Assembly (NCBI GenBank): GCA_013822725.1 | Contig: PNKX01000022.1 | Location: 1 to 64,000, forward strand | Reading direction: 5' to 3' | Source: Pirellula sp. | GTDB lineage: Bacteria > Planctomycetota > Planctomycetia > Pirellulales > Lacipirellulaceae | Length of the DNA stretch: 64,000 bases | Shown here: positions 27,159 to 37,138 of the stretch, one piece after another | Layout: every line of letters starts with the position of its first letter | Position numbering within the stretch: position 1 is the stretch's first letter | Notes under the pieces: generated by a model | Database searches by the model: none | Seen by the model: the letters and a program-made list of their open reading frames with translations, nothing else | What the model was told of the DNA's origin: nothing | Position numbers and translations under genes: made by a program

Positions 27159-27739
27159 CGGGCGGCTCCTGGCAGACGTTGTATCAGTGAGTGAATTCGG
27201 GAATTGTTCGGGAAACTCGCGATTCTCAACCGATTGGCGAGCAGGGTCAATGGGGGAGGGGGCTTGGAGCCTGGCAGCGGAAGGGGGCGGGAACCTTTTG
27301 CCGCGAACGACATTGTGAAGAAGTCATCATCGCTTGTCGCAAAAGGCTCCCGACCCCGTTAGTTCGAGAATCTGCGAGGCGCCCATGTCGGCCATGTTGG
27401 CCATGTCGGCCACCTGATTTTCTTGGCCGCCTCGGGACAAAACGTGACGAAACGCCCTACAGCGCACGGCGGTTCTAGCCCGCCGACGGACCAGCGTCGG
27501 CCTCGTGACAGGATCAAGTGAATTATCAAAGAACGTAATGTGATTATCTGTACACTAGCAGGTTGGGTGGCCAATTTCAAGCAAGCGGCTGGGAGTTTGA
27601 CGCGTTTGGATGGCGCCGAGACTCGTCTGCGAATTGTGGCCGCCGCATCCCCCCTCTATACTCGCATTAGTGGCCCAGCCAATTCCGGCGGCCCTCTGAT
27701 CCAGGCGCCTACCTTTCTGTACGGAGCTAGTTTTCACCC
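27159..27739. other. 581-base intergenic region with repeats
   Basis: No gene is supported. A 75-base imperfect inverted repeat lies at 27283-27357 (GGGGGCGGGAACCTTTTG against CAAAAGGCTCCCGACCCC). Three 9-base tandem copies of CCATGTYGG lie at 27383-27409. The rest should contain the promoters of the two divergent genes. Confidence 0.5.
27283..27357. repeat. Imperfect inverted repeat, about 75 bases
   Basis: The outer arms pair over about 28 bases with few mismatches, including the CCTTTTG/CAAAAGG segment. The loop is about 19 bases. It is typical of a dispersed palindromic element rather than a terminator, since it is far from the stop codons of the flanking genes. Confidence 0.5.
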
Positions 27740-28669
27740 ATGACCGAGTCATTGCGCACCGTTGATCGTCGTTGGTTTCTTCGCACCGGGGCGGCGGCAG
27801 CCGGGGCTGGTTTGGCCTTGGGCCAAGGCCTGAGCAGCGTGCTGGCCGCCGACGCCAAGGCCCCCCTGTTCAAGATTTCGCTGGCTGAATGGTCGGTCCA
27901 CAAGGCGATGCAATCTGGCAAGATGGAGAATCTGGAGTTTCCGGCATTCACCAAAGCGTGCGGCATCGACGCGGTGGAATACGTCAACCAGTTCTTCAAG
28001 GACAAAGCCCGTGACGAGAAATACCTGACCGAACTGAAGAAGCGCTGCTCGGACGAGGGGGTCACCAGCGTCCTGATCATGGTCGACGGCGAAGGGAACC
28101 TCGGCGACCCCGTCGACGCCAAGCGAAAGCAGGCGGTGGAAAACCACCATCAGTGGGTCGAGGCGGCCAAGTTCTTGGGGTGCCACTCGGTCAGAGTGAA
28201 TGCACATTCCGAGGGTACGTACGAAGAGCAAGCTAAGCTAGCAGCCGACGGACTGCATCAGCTTTCTGAATACGCCGCCCCCCACGACATCAACGTCATT
28301 GTCGAAAACCATGGCGGTTTGTCGTCGAACGGCGAGTGGCTCGCCGGGGTGATGAAGGCGGTCAATCTGCGGAATTGCGGGACTCTCCCCGACTTCGGCA
28401 ACTTCCACGACTACGACCGGTATAAGGGGTGTGCGGAACTGATGCCGTTCGCCAAGGGGGTGAGTGCGAAGAGCCACGAATTCAACGCCGCTGGCGACGA
28501 AGTCCGGACCGACTACGTCAAGATGATGAAGATCGTCCTCGACGCCGGCTACCACGGCTATGTCGGCATCGAATGGGAAGGCGACACGCCGGAGGATGAG
28601 CGCGAAGGGATCATCCTCACGAAGAACTTGCTGGTGAAGGTTCGCGACAAGTTCGCAGCTGACGCCTAG
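27740..28669 (+). CDS. Tat-exported sugar phosphate isomerase/epimerase-like
   Basis: This 309-residue xylose-isomerase-like TIM barrel protein is the second of this type in the window. The twin-arginine signal ([20 protein letters not shown]) occupies residues 8-27. Conserved segments are [13 protein letters not shown] near 77, [15 protein letters not shown] near 188 with the metal-ligand Glu, [14 protein letters not shown] near 216, and YVGIEWEGD near 274 with the last metal-ligand Glu. It is thus a better preserved family member than the one at 13 kb. The SD is weak. A terminator at 28793 follows. The sugar substrate is not known. Confidence 0.85.
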   Translation: MTESLRTVDRRWFLRTGAAAAGAGLALGQGLSSVLAADAKAPLFKISLAEWSVHKAMQSGKMENLEFPAFTKACGIDAVEYVNQFFKDKARDEKYLTELKKRCSDEGVTSVLIMVDGEGNLGDPVDAKRKQAVENHHQWVEAAKFLGCHSVRVNAHSEGTYEEQAKLAADGLHQLSEYAAPHDINVIVENHGGLSSNGEWLAGVMKAVNLRNCGTLPDFGNFHDYDRYKGCAELMPFAKGVSAKSHEFNAAGDEVRTDYVKMMKIVLDAGYHGYVGIEWEGDTPEDEREGIILTKNLLVKVRDKFAADA

Positions 28670-28792
28670 TTGCTAGCGATGCTAGCTGCCAAATCGGCAG
28701 TGGCTCGCCGGTGATGAATCATCTAGGTGAGATCACGACTCGTCTGGTCGACCCAGGTGTCCAGCGCTTGAGAAAAATTGAAAAATTCTTCG

Positions 28793-28818
28793 GAGGCGGC
28801 CCTCGGGCCGCCTCTTTT
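28793..28818 (+). terminator. Intrinsic terminator
   Basis: GAGGCGGCCC and GGGCCGCCTC arms with a TC loop are followed by TTTT. It lies 124 bases after the isomerase stop. Confidence 0.85.
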
Positions 28819-29115
28819 CGTTGATAGCAAAGGAGTTGCGTCGAGTGCTAGCACACTATCTTGCGATGGCACGCCAGCGGACATTTCGCCCAATGGGAAA
28901 TGTCGCCCTGCCTAGAAATCGGGCAGTGGGATCGTGCGTCGATCTTCAGCACGGCCTGCCGCGGAATAGGCACGCTAGCAGAATCGACGTAAGTGCAAGC
29001 AGTGCAAGGACCTCTGCGGATTGCTTGACCAGGGGTGAAGATGAGGGCACGCGAAGGTCACCCCGGGGCCTTCGATTCGCCCATCCCTAAAGCTGTTCGG
29101 AAGGAGACGTCAGCC
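28819..29115. other. Leader region of the ribbon-helix-helix gene
   Basis: Within this 297-base stretch is a hairpin with arms GACATTTC (28880-28887) and GAAATGTC (28897-28904), apart from the expected promoter. AAGGAG at about 29101 is the ribosome binding site of the next gene. No other coding signal is seen. Confidence 0.4.
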
Positions 29116-29703
29116 GTGCTTACCCAAACTACGGAAAAGTATCAGGAAGTCCTAGAGTTCGCAGAAACCCGCTATCGCCAAAACCCCGATTGGGTCACCT
29201 TCTTTCGTGAAGTCCTCGGCGTCGACGGCGCCGCTCGCAAGACCTTCCCGACCTTCGACGAGCTGACCTCGTTCGAGCAAAGCGACGAGTTCGACAAGAT
29301 CCAAAAGCTGCTCGTAAAGCTGCGCGAGAAGCGCCCCTCGGCAGACACCGAAAGCGAGCCGACCCGCGTCATCACCGTTCGCCTGCCGAAGAGCATGCAC
29401 GAGTCGCTGCGGACGGAAGCGCACGACTTGCGGACCAGCATGAACAAGCTTTGCATCTCGAAGCTGTTGCAGGTCATCGGCGAAGAGATGATTCCGAACG
29501 AACGTGCCAGCGGCGGTTCCTCGACTCCCAGCAGCACGCCGTCGCTCGGCTCGTCGACCAACCATAGCTCGTCGCATTCGACGCCGTTGGGCCTGCGCCC
29601 CCACCAGCCGCAAACGGCCGGAGTGAGTTCACCTTATGGCCAACAGCTGCAGCCGACCTCGCAAGGTCTGCCGCCGTTCAAGCCGTCGCAGCCTCGGTTC
29701 TAA
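29116..29703 (+). CDS. Ribbon-helix-helix domain protein
   Basis: This protein of about 195 residues starts at GTG 29116, supported by AAGGAG nine bases upstream; the longer frame from 29035 adds an unlikely leader. After an N-terminal helical region (VLEFAETRYRQNPDWVTFF), residues about 82-115 carry the pattern RVITVRLPKSMHESLRTEA followed by a second helix with SMNKLCISKLL. This is the beta strand plus two helices of Arc/MetJ or HicB-like ribbon-helix-helix folds. The C-terminal 60 residues are Ser/Thr/Pro/Gln-rich and disordered. It may bind DNA as a dimer. No toxin partner is adjacent, so a classical toxin-antitoxin role is not supported. Confidence 0.78.
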   Translation: MLTQTTEKYQEVLEFAETRYRQNPDWVTFFREVLGVDGAARKTFPTFDELTSFEQSDEFDKIQKLLVKLREKRPSADTESEPTRVITVRLPKSMHESLRTEAHDLRTSMNKLCISKLLQVIGEEMIPNERASGGSSTPSSTPSLGSSTNHSSSHSTPLGLRPHQPQTAGVSSPYGQQLQPTSQGLPPFKPSQPRF

Positions 29704-29735
29704 GCGGGTGCTAGCACGAGCTGCGTTGTGATTTG

Positions 29736-29770
29736 AAAGGAGCCGTCCCATTGGGACGGCTCCTTTTGTT
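29736..29770 (+). terminator. Strong intrinsic terminator
   Basis: A 15-base perfect stem (AAAGGAGCCGTCCCA with its complement) around a one- to three-base loop is followed by TTTTGTTTT, 33 bases after the ribbon-helix-helix stop. Confidence 0.92.
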
Positions 29771-29817
29771 TTGGAGGCTTGGGCGCGTGATCGGGGTGGG
29801 AAGTCTTGCGGTACGCT

Positions 29818-29843
29818 GGACTGGTCGCTTAAGCGACCAGTCC
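29818..29843. repeat. 26-base perfect palindrome
   Basis: The half-site GGACTGGTCGCTT is followed immediately by its exact reverse complement with no spacer. It lies 107 bases upstream of the next gene. It may be a dispersed palindrome or a symmetrical regulator site. Confidence 0.7.
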
Positions 29844-29949
29844 GAACCCGCGTTGGGGATTGCGTTGAGAGGCTCCGCGATCTGGTATAACAGCGGCTAA
29901 TTGGCGCGGTGATCGTCGTCAGAACCCTAATCGCTATTCGCAGGTCACT

Positions 29950-31320
29950 ATGAAACCGTTCGTGATCTCGCTCTTGGTACTGTTCATCGGCTTTGCCGCG
30001 ATCCACGCTCAGGCCGCCGATATCGCTGGCGGCGCTCGGGTCGATGATGCACTAGCCAAAGGCGACTGGCCCCAGTTTCGCGGTCCCGGCGGGCAGGGCG
30101 ACGTCGGCAACGTGGCGCTGCCGCTCAAGTGGAGCGAGTCGGAGGGGATCAAGTGGAAGACGGAGCTCCCGGGACGGGGCTGGTCGTCGCCGGTGATTGC
30201 CGACGGCAAGATTTGGCTTACGGCGGCGGTCGAAATTCCGCCGAGCGCCACTGAGCAGGAGGAGATTCGCAAGAGGCTCGCTGGCAACCCGAACGCCGAT
30301 CAAATGAATGCCGCCGGTTCGATCGACCTGCTGGCTTTGGAAGTCGACTTGGCAACCGGCAAGCTGCTGCAAACCGTCAAGCTCTTCACCGTCGACGAGC
30401 CGCCGCCGATTCATAGCCTCAATAGTTATTCCTCGCCGACCCCCGTTCTCGTTGCCGGCCGATTGATTTGCCATTTCGGCACGTTCGGCGTCGCGTGCGT
30501 AGACGTGGCGACGGGCGACGTCGTCTGGCGGCGACAACTGGAGATCGATCACATCGTCGGGCCCGGGAGTTCGCCCGTCGTCGCGGGGGACGTGGTGCTG
30601 CTCACTTGCGACGGCGCGGACAAGCAATTCATCGCCGCACTCGACGTGAAAACGGGCGAACCGCGGTGGCAAGTCGATCGCCCCCCGATCCGCGAAGAGA
30701 ACCCGGACATGCGGAAGTCGTTCGCGACGCCGCTTCTATTCGAGCATGCCGGCCGGCTGCAGGCCGTGATTCCCGGAGCGCAGTGGTTCATCGCCTACGA
30801 TCCGGCTACCGGCGACGAAATCTGGCGCGTCGACCATGGCAAAGGCTTTTCGAACGTCCCTTGCCCAGTGTTCGACGGCGAGCGAGTCTACCTCTGCACC
30901 GGCTTCGGCAAGCCGCAGCTGTGGGCGGTGCGGGCCGACGGTACGGGCGACGTCAGCGAGACGCATGTCGACTGGCGACAGAAGCAGCAGATTCCCGCGA
31001 TGTCGTCGCCGGTGGTGAGCAACGGCCGGATCTACGTCATCAGCGACGGCGGCGTGGCGAGTTGCTTCGACACCACCAACGGCGAGATGATCTGGCGCGA
31101 GCGAATTCCGGGGAAGTATTCCGCTTCGCCGCTGCTGGCCGACGGTCGGATCTACTTCTGCAGCCAGGAGGGACGCACCACCGTGGTCGCCGACGCGGCG
31201 GAGTACCAGGAGCTCGCAGCGAACCAGCTCGACGGAATGCACATGGCGTCGCCGGCGGTGTCGGGCGACGACCTGATTCTGCGGACTGATTCGCACCTCT
31301 ATCGGATCGGCGCGGAGTGA
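29950..31320 (+). CDS. PQQ-like beta-propeller repeat protein, exported
   Basis: This 456-residue exported protein has a signal peptide ending near Ala23 (HAQA/AD). The mature part begins DWPQFRGPGGQGD, the standard start of planctomycete PQQ-like (outer membrane protein assembly BamB-like) propeller proteins. Repeats of the type SSPVIADGKIWLTA, SSPVVAGDVVLLTCDG, SSPVVSNGRIYVISDGG and ASPLLADGRIYFCS are followed by ALDVKTGEPRW-type blade ends. No catalytic residues of the true PQQ alcohol dehydrogenases can be pointed to. It probably serves as a binding or scaffold protein in the periplasm. A short AGGT site precedes the ATG. It is not in an operon. Confidence 0.88.
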   Translation: MKPFVISLLVLFIGFAAIHAQAADIAGGARVDDALAKGDWPQFRGPGGQGDVGNVALPLKWSESEGIKWKTELPGRGWSSPVIADGKIWLTAAVEIPPSATEQEEIRKRLAGNPNADQMNAAGSIDLLALEVDLATGKLLQTVKLFTVDEPPPIHSLNSYSSPTPVLVAGRLICHFGTFGVACVDVATGDVVWRRQLEIDHIVGPGSSPVVAGDVVLLTCDGADKQFIAALDVKTGEPRWQVDRPPIREENPDMRKSFATPLLFEHAGRLQAVIPGAQWFIAYDPATGDEIWRVDHGKGFSNVPCPVFDGERVYLCTGFGKPQLWAVRADGTGDVSETHVDWRQKQQIPAMSSPVVSNGRIYVISDGGVASCFDTTNGEMIWRERIPGKYSASPLLADGRIYFCSQEGRTTVVADAAEYQELAANQLDGMHMASPAVSGDDLILRTDSHLYRIGAE

Positions 31321-32297
31321 GGGCGTGATTAAAGTCCCTGGCTCCGCCAGGGGGTAGCGCAACGCAGGACGACGCCTACCGGCATGGTGACCGACCCCCG
31401 GGCGGAGCCCGGGGCTGAAGGAGCGTCGGCTTTCTCTTCTGCCATCGTCCCGAACAGGGACGAATTTGTCCAAGTCGCCCCCCAGCGGCGAAACCTGCGA
31501 GCGCCGCCGGGGTATTCTGTCGGTCGCGAATGCCAATGGGCATCCCGCGGATTTGGCCTATGTCCAAATCGGCGGAAAAAATTCGCGTGACGCAACTAGC
31601 TCCTGGCGGCCATGGTAAGTGAGGCCTGCGTCTCAGACGTTTTCCCTTCGGCTCCCCGCATTTTCTCGGCAATTTTGCCCGTCGTCTCCCCAGTGGGGCG
31701 GTCAGGCCCAAGTCGCCAAGATCGCTGGCTGCCAGGCGAATCGCCTGAGACGTCTCCCAGGAGCCGAGTTCTAGTTGCCGAAAGTTTGACGGAAAAAATA
31801 GACGCAACTACGATGGACCGATGGTGACCTGAACCGGCGTGCAGAAGTGGATAACCACGTTCGACCGCTAGTTTACTCGCCAACGTGCCTCTTATAGGAC
31901 GCCAGCTCTGATCCCCACGCGACTTTATCGTCGAGCAAAGGTGGGAATAGGAGCTTGAGCGGGAACATGCGGACGACTACGGACGTCGAACGCGTGAAGA
32001 CCGAGTCGCGTGGAACGATCGACGCACTTTAGTAGTGACGTTGGTCGCCGCAACCGCGCACCCGCAGAGAAGCAGCGACGACTCGGAAGCAGTACGCATA
32101 CGCAATCGCCAAGTTTCGGAACAGACTATTACCTTCGACGAGATAGCCAACGCGACGGGAGTTAATCCCCCTCGATCATGAATCAAGGCGGCAGGACATC
32201 CTGCAGCGGACGATGCGCCTCGTAGGCCCCGTCCGTCGATTCGCGATCGAATGACTCTCCGCGTGAACGGCCGTCTCAGACTACAGAGGACGCAGCA
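31321..32297. other. 977-base gene-free region with repeats
   Basis: I see no gene here. A copy of the 90-base palindromic repeat (31335-31418) is followed by a hairpin with arms GATTTGG (31550-31556) and CCAAATC (31564-31570). The rest is unassigned and ends with the promoter and GAGGA ribosome binding site of the large protease gene. Confidence 0.5.
31335..31418. repeat. Dispersed palindromic repeat family 1, copy A
   Basis: TCCCTGGCTCCGCCAGGGGG at one end and its near complement GGGCGGAGCCCGGGGCTGA at the other enclose a middle of about 45 bases with GCCTACCGGCATGGTGACCG. Related copies lie at 42277-42368, 49740-49828 and 61364-61451. Confidence 0.85.
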
Positions 32298-35200
32298 GTG
32301 TCGAACCCTCAGCCTCGTCGCTTGAACAGCTTGTTTGGAACACGCGCCTCCAAGGAGCGCCGTCCATCCGGAGTAAGCCGCAAGCGGAAGAAGCAGCTTG
32401 GCTTCGAGTCGTTGGAGACTCGGCAGGTGATGTCGGCGATGCCGCTGACGACTCCCCTCTACGCGGACAACAGCAACGGCCTGGGGCAATCGATATCGAG
32501 TGCGACTCCCGCGGGGCAGATGGAGATCTTAGCGCGAGCACTTTACTGGCAATCGTTGATCGATTCCTCCACGGGCTCTTATTCCGCTACGTCGAATTCG
32601 ATCCCGCTTGATCCGCTGCTCAGCAATCAGTGGCATCTGATCAATTCGGGTCAGGATGTCGGCAATCCCGACTACCAACCGATCTACGGCGTGGCGGGGC
32701 AAGACATCAATGTGGCGCCAGTCTGGAACATGGGGTACACCGGCGCCGGCGTGGTGGTGGCGGTGATCGACAGCGGCGTGCAAATGAACCACCCTGATCT
32801 GGCGGCGAACATTCTCACCAGCTTGGGGTACGACGCGCTCAACACGGACGGCGACGGCAGTTCGCGACTCGACCCGACCGATCCAGGCACGGCACACGGC
32901 ACCGCCGTGGCGGGTCTCATTGGCGCGGTGGCCAACAACGGCATCGGCGGATCTGGCGTCGCTCCGGGCGTATCGATGGTTCCGATCCGCTTGATTGACG
33001 GCGGCCAAACCGAACTGGCGTTCATCAATGCCTTCCGTTATGCGACGCAAAATGGCATCGACATTACCAATAACAGTTGGGGGCCGGGCGTCGTGCGCGG
33101 TTTGGCCGGGCCGACGCAGCAAGAATATTTGGCGCTGTTGGATTCGATTACCAACGGGCGGAATGGCCTGGGCGTCATTCACATTTTTTCGTCAGGTAAT
33201 GACGGCGCCGGTCCGGGAAACCCTGGCTTTCCCAATTACGGCGGTTGGGACTCGGCGAGCTACGACGGGTGGATCAACAATCGCTACACCATTGCCGTCG
33301 GCGGCGTTGATCACGACGGCTTCTACAACAACGTCGACGGCACGGTGACGGGCTATCCCGAAGCCGGCCCGAACGTCTTGGTAGTGGCGCCCACCGGCTC
33401 CGTATCGCTGCAGGTCGGCCAGGAGACTGGAATCGGTAGTGGAATTTACACGACCGACCACATGGGCGATATCGGTTTCAATCAAGGACCAGTCGCCCCC
33501 AATAATTGGGAGGTCGACCGCGATTTTCTGGCCGACACCAACTACACCTCGCGCTTTAACGGCACATCCGCCGCGGCTCCGTTAGTAACTGGGGTGGTCG
33601 CCCTCATGCTTGAGGCGAATCCGAACCTTTCGTGGCGCGACGTCCAAGAAATCCTCGTCCGCTCGGCGCGACAGAACGGGCAGTTCGCGGTTCCGACTAA
33701 TGGCATCGGCCGTTCGACCCAAAATCTATGGATGGTCAATCAGCAAGACCTGTTTCGCGATCCTGATCCCTACGGAACGTCAACTCCAGTCGTTGATACC
33801 TTCGACCCGCAAGGAAATCTTCCCGCTCCGAAGATTTATACCAATGGCGCTGGGTACACCGTGAGCCAGGGCTGGGGCGTTTACGGCGAGCAATTGGGTT
33901 ACGGCCATGGCGTCGTGGACGCCGAGTTGGCCGTCCAAATGGCCCAACAATGGCATGTGAAGAACCAAGACCTTGCCCCTGAACTGACGTGGACGACCTT
34001 CCATGATCCGCCAGGCGGTTTCTTTTACCCAATTCCAGCGGCGGAAATATCCAGCGAAGAAAGCGGCCTTCAACTCATTCCGGGCGGGATCGGCGGCTTG
34101 CCTGGCTTCGGGGCTTACTGGAGCGAGTATTTCGTCGATGATCCCTTCTCTGGAGACGATCCTCCAGTAAATAGTCGCGGGCAGTTTCTACCGATCAGCG
34201 TTCCGCAAGACAACGCGATGAGCGTCGAGACCATCGAGGTCAGGTTGTCGATCTCGGGAGGAACGGTCGACCTCCTCGACCATATGCGGATCACGCTCGT
34301 CTCGCCCAACGGGACCCAGTCGGAGCTGAATCACTATTTTTACGACCCCGCGGTCTACTCTGTCCAGACCGATACCGACTTCGGGCTGCTTGATCCAGTG
34401 CCTGGGTTTTCGGTCGACACGACCGGCGGCAGTATGGTCTGGTCGTTTCTCACGAACCGTCATTGGGGCGAGCGTTCCGACGATCAGATTGTTTACGACC
34501 CTGCCACCGGCGAACCAGTCGAAAGCCGCGGTTGGCAGCTCCATATCGAGAACTACGACCTCGACACGGCGTTCCAGTTGGACGGCCTGGATGTCACGTT
34601 CCACGGCAGCCCGCTCCCCTTGGTCGGCACGCAGTCGACGCAGCGCATCCAGGGCTTCGTCGGGCTCGATCAGGTGCAGGACGACCTGTTCAACTTTGAT
34701 CGTGTGAATACGACCGTCGTCAACGGTCAGGCGTTCAATGAACTCGATCTCACGCAGGAGGCGTTTGCCGCCAACGTGACGGTCGTCGCGCGGCGGGCGA
34801 GCGACAACGTCGTCGTCGGCCAGTTCGTGACGGGACACGACGGCAACTATTTCTTCGACCTCGTCCCCGACGATTACATCATTTCGGTGGAGGATCCGCA
34901 GGGCCGCGTTGCCGAAGACGATTCCATCACCCCCAATTCGTTGATGCGCCAGTATCGTAGCGAGTGGCTGGTCACCGAAGATTTCTTCCAGGTCTGGCAA
35001 CGAGACGCCAATCTCGACGTGATGGTGGACGCCAATGGCGTGCCGCTGCCTAATGCGACGTTCCCTGGCGTGCCGGATAATGTGAAGAGCATTAACTTCT
35101 TGCTCGATCCCGGCGCTCCGCAGCCTGCTCAAGTGGTGTTTAAGGGCGTCGTCTACGCCGATACCAACGTCAATGCCGCCACTGGCCTGCCCGATGGCGA

Positions 35201-37028
35201 CGGCGTCTTCAACAACGTCGACGTGGCCCTCTCCAATATCTCGGTTTACGCCGACGTCAATCGGAACGGCCAATTCGACGCCGGCGAAACCGTCGTCAAG
35301 ACGGATGTTAACGGCGCGTACAACTTGGTGGTGCCGCTGCAGGTCGCCGGCGTTGTCAACGTCGGTGTCGTGCTGCCGAGAGAGTGGACCTTCGCCAGCC
35401 CGGCGGCAGGCGTCTACTCGGAATTCTCCACTCGGGGCGATGAATTCACGGGCTTGAATTTCTTCATTGAGCCAAAGGTTGGCACGATTGTCGGCAGCGG
35501 CAACCTGGGCGGCATTTTGCTTGGTTCGATTTTCCAGGACCCTAACGGCAACGGCGTGAGGGATACAGCCGAGGCGGGGGCTCCTGGCTTTACTGTTTAC
35601 ATCGACGCGAACAATAACAGCGTGCTCGACCTGGGCGATACGCAGACGAAGACCAATCAGTTTGGGGCGTATGCGTTCACCAATGTTGCTCCGGGGTCGA
35701 GGACCGTGCGCGTGGTCGCGTCGTCGCCCTACCAAACGACGACGCCGACGAGTGGTCGCTTCATTGTCACCATGACGGGCAGCGGGACCATTCCTGGACT
35801 GGTCTTCGGCATCAAGGACACCGCGATCCTCGATTATGGCGACCTTCCCGCGATCTACGGCGCCACGACGTTCGCTCAGAACGGCGCCCGCCACAAGAAG
35901 GGCGTCTACTTCCTGGGCAATTTCGTTGATGGCGAACTCAACGGCAATCCGACCGCCAACGCCGACGGCGACGACCTCGCCGGCGGCGACGACGACGACG
36001 GCATCGTGTTCAATCCGATCATCGCCGGGTCGACCGTTAGCTTGGTCGCCACCGCCAGCCGTAACAACGGTTACCTCAAGGGGTGGATCGATTGGAACGG
36101 CGACGGCGACTTCAATGATCTCAATGAACGGCTGGTCTTCAGCGGCATTGGCGCCGCGACCGACAACGTGTTGCTGAGCGGCGGGGCCAACCAGCTGACC
36201 ATCAACGTGCCGGCCGGCGTCAACCTGGCGAACGTCTACGCCCGTTTCCGTTACGGCGAGCAGACGATCAACAGTATCTACGGCGAAGCCGCGATTGGCG
36301 AAGTCGAAGACTATCTGCTGCCGGTCGCTCCGCCAGCCATCCCCGCGATCACCGGCTTGCCGGCAGACTTCAACAAAGACGATCGCGTTGACGGCTTCGA
36401 CTTCCTCCTCTGGCAGCGTAACTTCGGCAAGACTGGCACCGCGACCCAGTCGCATGGGAGTGCGGACGGCGACGGCGACGTCGACGGCGCCGACCTCGCC
36501 GAGTGGAAGGCGAGCTTCGGTCAAACGATCGCTGTGGCGGCCTTGACGACGGAAGACGACTACCTCGAAACGCCGCAATCGTTGGCCGCTGAGTTCCAAA
36601 CAGTGAACACGTTCACCGTGGCGGCTTCAAACTCGCTCTCGGCCAGCTTGAAGTCGACCGGAGCGACGCTCAGCTTGAATACGTTTAGCCCGACCGTCGT
36701 CGAAGCAGCGGCTAGCCGCTTCGAATCGCGACCGGTTTGGTCGGCGATTGCCGGCAAGCTGACCGACGTCGCCGACCGGCTCCGTCAACGGGCCGATTCG
36801 CTCGACGACAAGCCGGAAGAGGGCCGCGACTTCGTGGTCGAACTGCTTCACGACGTCGCCGATCGGGTCGATAACTTCGACTTCGAATCGGTTCGTCGCG
36901 ATCGGGCGTTCGACGACCTGTTCGGTTCGCGTCGCCGCCAAGGCCTGAAGGTCGAAGCGGGCGAAGAGACCGATGCGGACGAAGCGTTCGCGATGTTCGC
37001 CGACCACTTGGAAGTGCCGCGCGGCTGA
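32298..37028 (+). CDS. Large secreted subtilisin-like protease with dockerin
   Basis: This 1576-residue modular protein is the largest gene here. Residues 35-47 (GFESLETRQVMSA) are the N-terminal motif found on many giant planctomycete surface proteins. The S8 peptidase core follows with Asp158 (VVAVIDSGVQMNHPDL), His200 (GTAHGTAVAGL) and Ser424 (FNGTSAAAP). A proprotein-convertase P domain is visible near residues 640-770 (IEVRLSISGGTVDLLDHMRI). Next come SdrD-like/Cna-B-like modules (about 860-1170), a GEVED domain (about 1175-1345, ending AAIGEVEDYLLPV) and a dockerin type I pair (FNKDDRVDGFDFLLWQRN near 1358). A 170-residue C-terminal region, partly charged, ends the protein. It starts at GTG with GAGGA upstream. 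It is probably an extracellular protease anchored by its dockerin. The terminator is at 37085. Confidence 0.93.
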   Translation: MSNPQPRRLNSLFGTRASKERRPSGVSRKRKKQLGFESLETRQVMSAMPLTTPLYADNSNGLGQSISSATPAGQMEILARALYWQSLIDSSTGSYSATSNSIPLDPLLSNQWHLINSGQDVGNPDYQPIYGVAGQDINVAPVWNMGYTGAGVVVAVIDSGVQMNHPDLAANILTSLGYDALNTDGDGSSRLDPTDPGTAHGTAVAGLIGAVANNGIGGSGVAPGVSMVPIRLIDGGQTELAFINAFRYATQNGIDITNNSWGPGVVRGLAGPTQQEYLALLDSITNGRNGLGVIHIFSSGNDGAGPGNPGFPNYGGWDSASYDGWINNRYTIAVGGVDHDGFYNNVDGTVTGYPEAGPNVLVVAPTGSVSLQVGQETGIGSGIYTTDHMGDIGFNQGPVAPNNWEVDRDFLADTNYTSRFNGTSAAAPLVTGVVALMLEANPNLSWRDVQEILVRSARQNGQFAVPTNGIGRSTQNLWMVNQQDLFRDPDPYGTSTPVVDTFDPQGNLPAPKIYTNGAGYTVSQGWGVYGEQLGYGHGVVDAELAVQMAQQWHVKNQDLAPELTWTTFHDPPGGFFYPIPAAEISSEESGLQLIPGGIGGLPGFGAYWSEYFVDDPFSGDDPPVNSRGQFLPISVPQDNAMSVETIEVRLSISGGTVDLLDHMRITLVSPNGTQSELNHYFYDPAVYSVQTDTDFGLLDPVPGFSVDTTGGSMVWSFLTNRHWGERSDDQIVYDPATGEPVESRGWQLHIENYDLDTAFQLDGLDVTFHGSPLPLVGTQSTQRIQGFVGLDQVQDDLFNFDRVNTTVVNGQAFNELDLTQEAFAANVTVVARRASDNVVVGQFVTGHDGNYFFDLVPDDYIISVEDPQGRVAEDDSITPNSLMRQYRSEWLVTEDFFQVWQRDANLDVMVDANGVPLPNATFPGVPDNVKSINFLLDPGAPQPAQVVFKGVVYADTNVNAATGLPDGDGVFNNVDVALSNISVYADVNRNGQFDAGETVVKTDVNGAYNLVVPLQVAGVVNVGVVLPREWTFASPAAGVYSEFSTRGDEFTGLNFFIEPKVGTIVGSGNLGGILLGSIFQDPNGNGVRDTAEAGAPGFTVYIDANNNSVLDLGDTQTKTNQFGAYAFTNVAPGSRTVRVVASSPYQTTTPTSGRFIVTMTGSGTIPGLVFGIKDTAILDYGDLPAIYGATTFAQNGARHKKGVYFLGNFVDGELNGNPTANADGDDLAGGDDDDGIVFNPIIAGSTVSLVATASRNNGYLKGWIDWNGDGDFNDLNERLVFSGIGAATDNVLLSGGANQLTINVPAGVNLANVYARFRYGEQTINSIYGEAAIGEVEDYLLPVAPPAIPAITGLPADFNKDDRVDGFDFLLWQRNFGKTGTATQSHGSADGDGDVDGADLAEWKASFGQTIAVAALTTEDDYLETPQSLAAEFQTVNTFTVAASNSLSASLKSTGATLSLNTFSPTVVEAAASRFESRPVWSAIAGKLTDVADRLRQRADSLDDKPEEGRDFVVELLHDVADRVDNFDFESVRRDRAFDDLFGSRRRQGLKVEAGEETDADEAFAMFADHLEVPRG

Positions 37029-37084
37029 GAGAGCAGGGCGACCCATCGCGGGCGGCCTATTTACAGTCGATTGGAATAGCTTAT

Positions 37085-37120
37085 AAACCGGCGGGGCCTT
37101 GGGCCTCGCCGGTTTTTTTT
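37085..37120 (+). terminator. Intrinsic terminator of the protease gene
   Basis: Arms AAACCGGCG-GGGCC and GGGCC-TCGCCGGTTT, with a bulge, are followed by eight T bases, 57 bases after the protease stop. Confidence 0.9.
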
Positions 37121-37138
37121 GTTGGTCGATTAAGGAAG

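Noticed and set aside
25932..27194. 420-codon open frame opposite isocitrate dehydrogenase
   Set aside because: The minus-strand gene is an unmistakable enzyme; the plus-strand product is its shadow.
27383..27409. CRISPR-like tandem repeats
   Set aside because: The three 9-base copies are contiguous, too short and have no spacers or cas genes.
29116..29703. HicB-type antitoxin of a toxin-antitoxin pair
   Set aside because: The ribbon-helix-helix pattern is present but no toxin-like gene is adjacent and the protein is longer, with a disordered tail.
34188..36599. 803-codon open frame on the minus strand inside the large protease gene
   Set aside because: It is antisense to a protein with full domain structure, has val/arg/asp-biased composition and no family features. 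Long antisense frames are expected in GC-rich genes.
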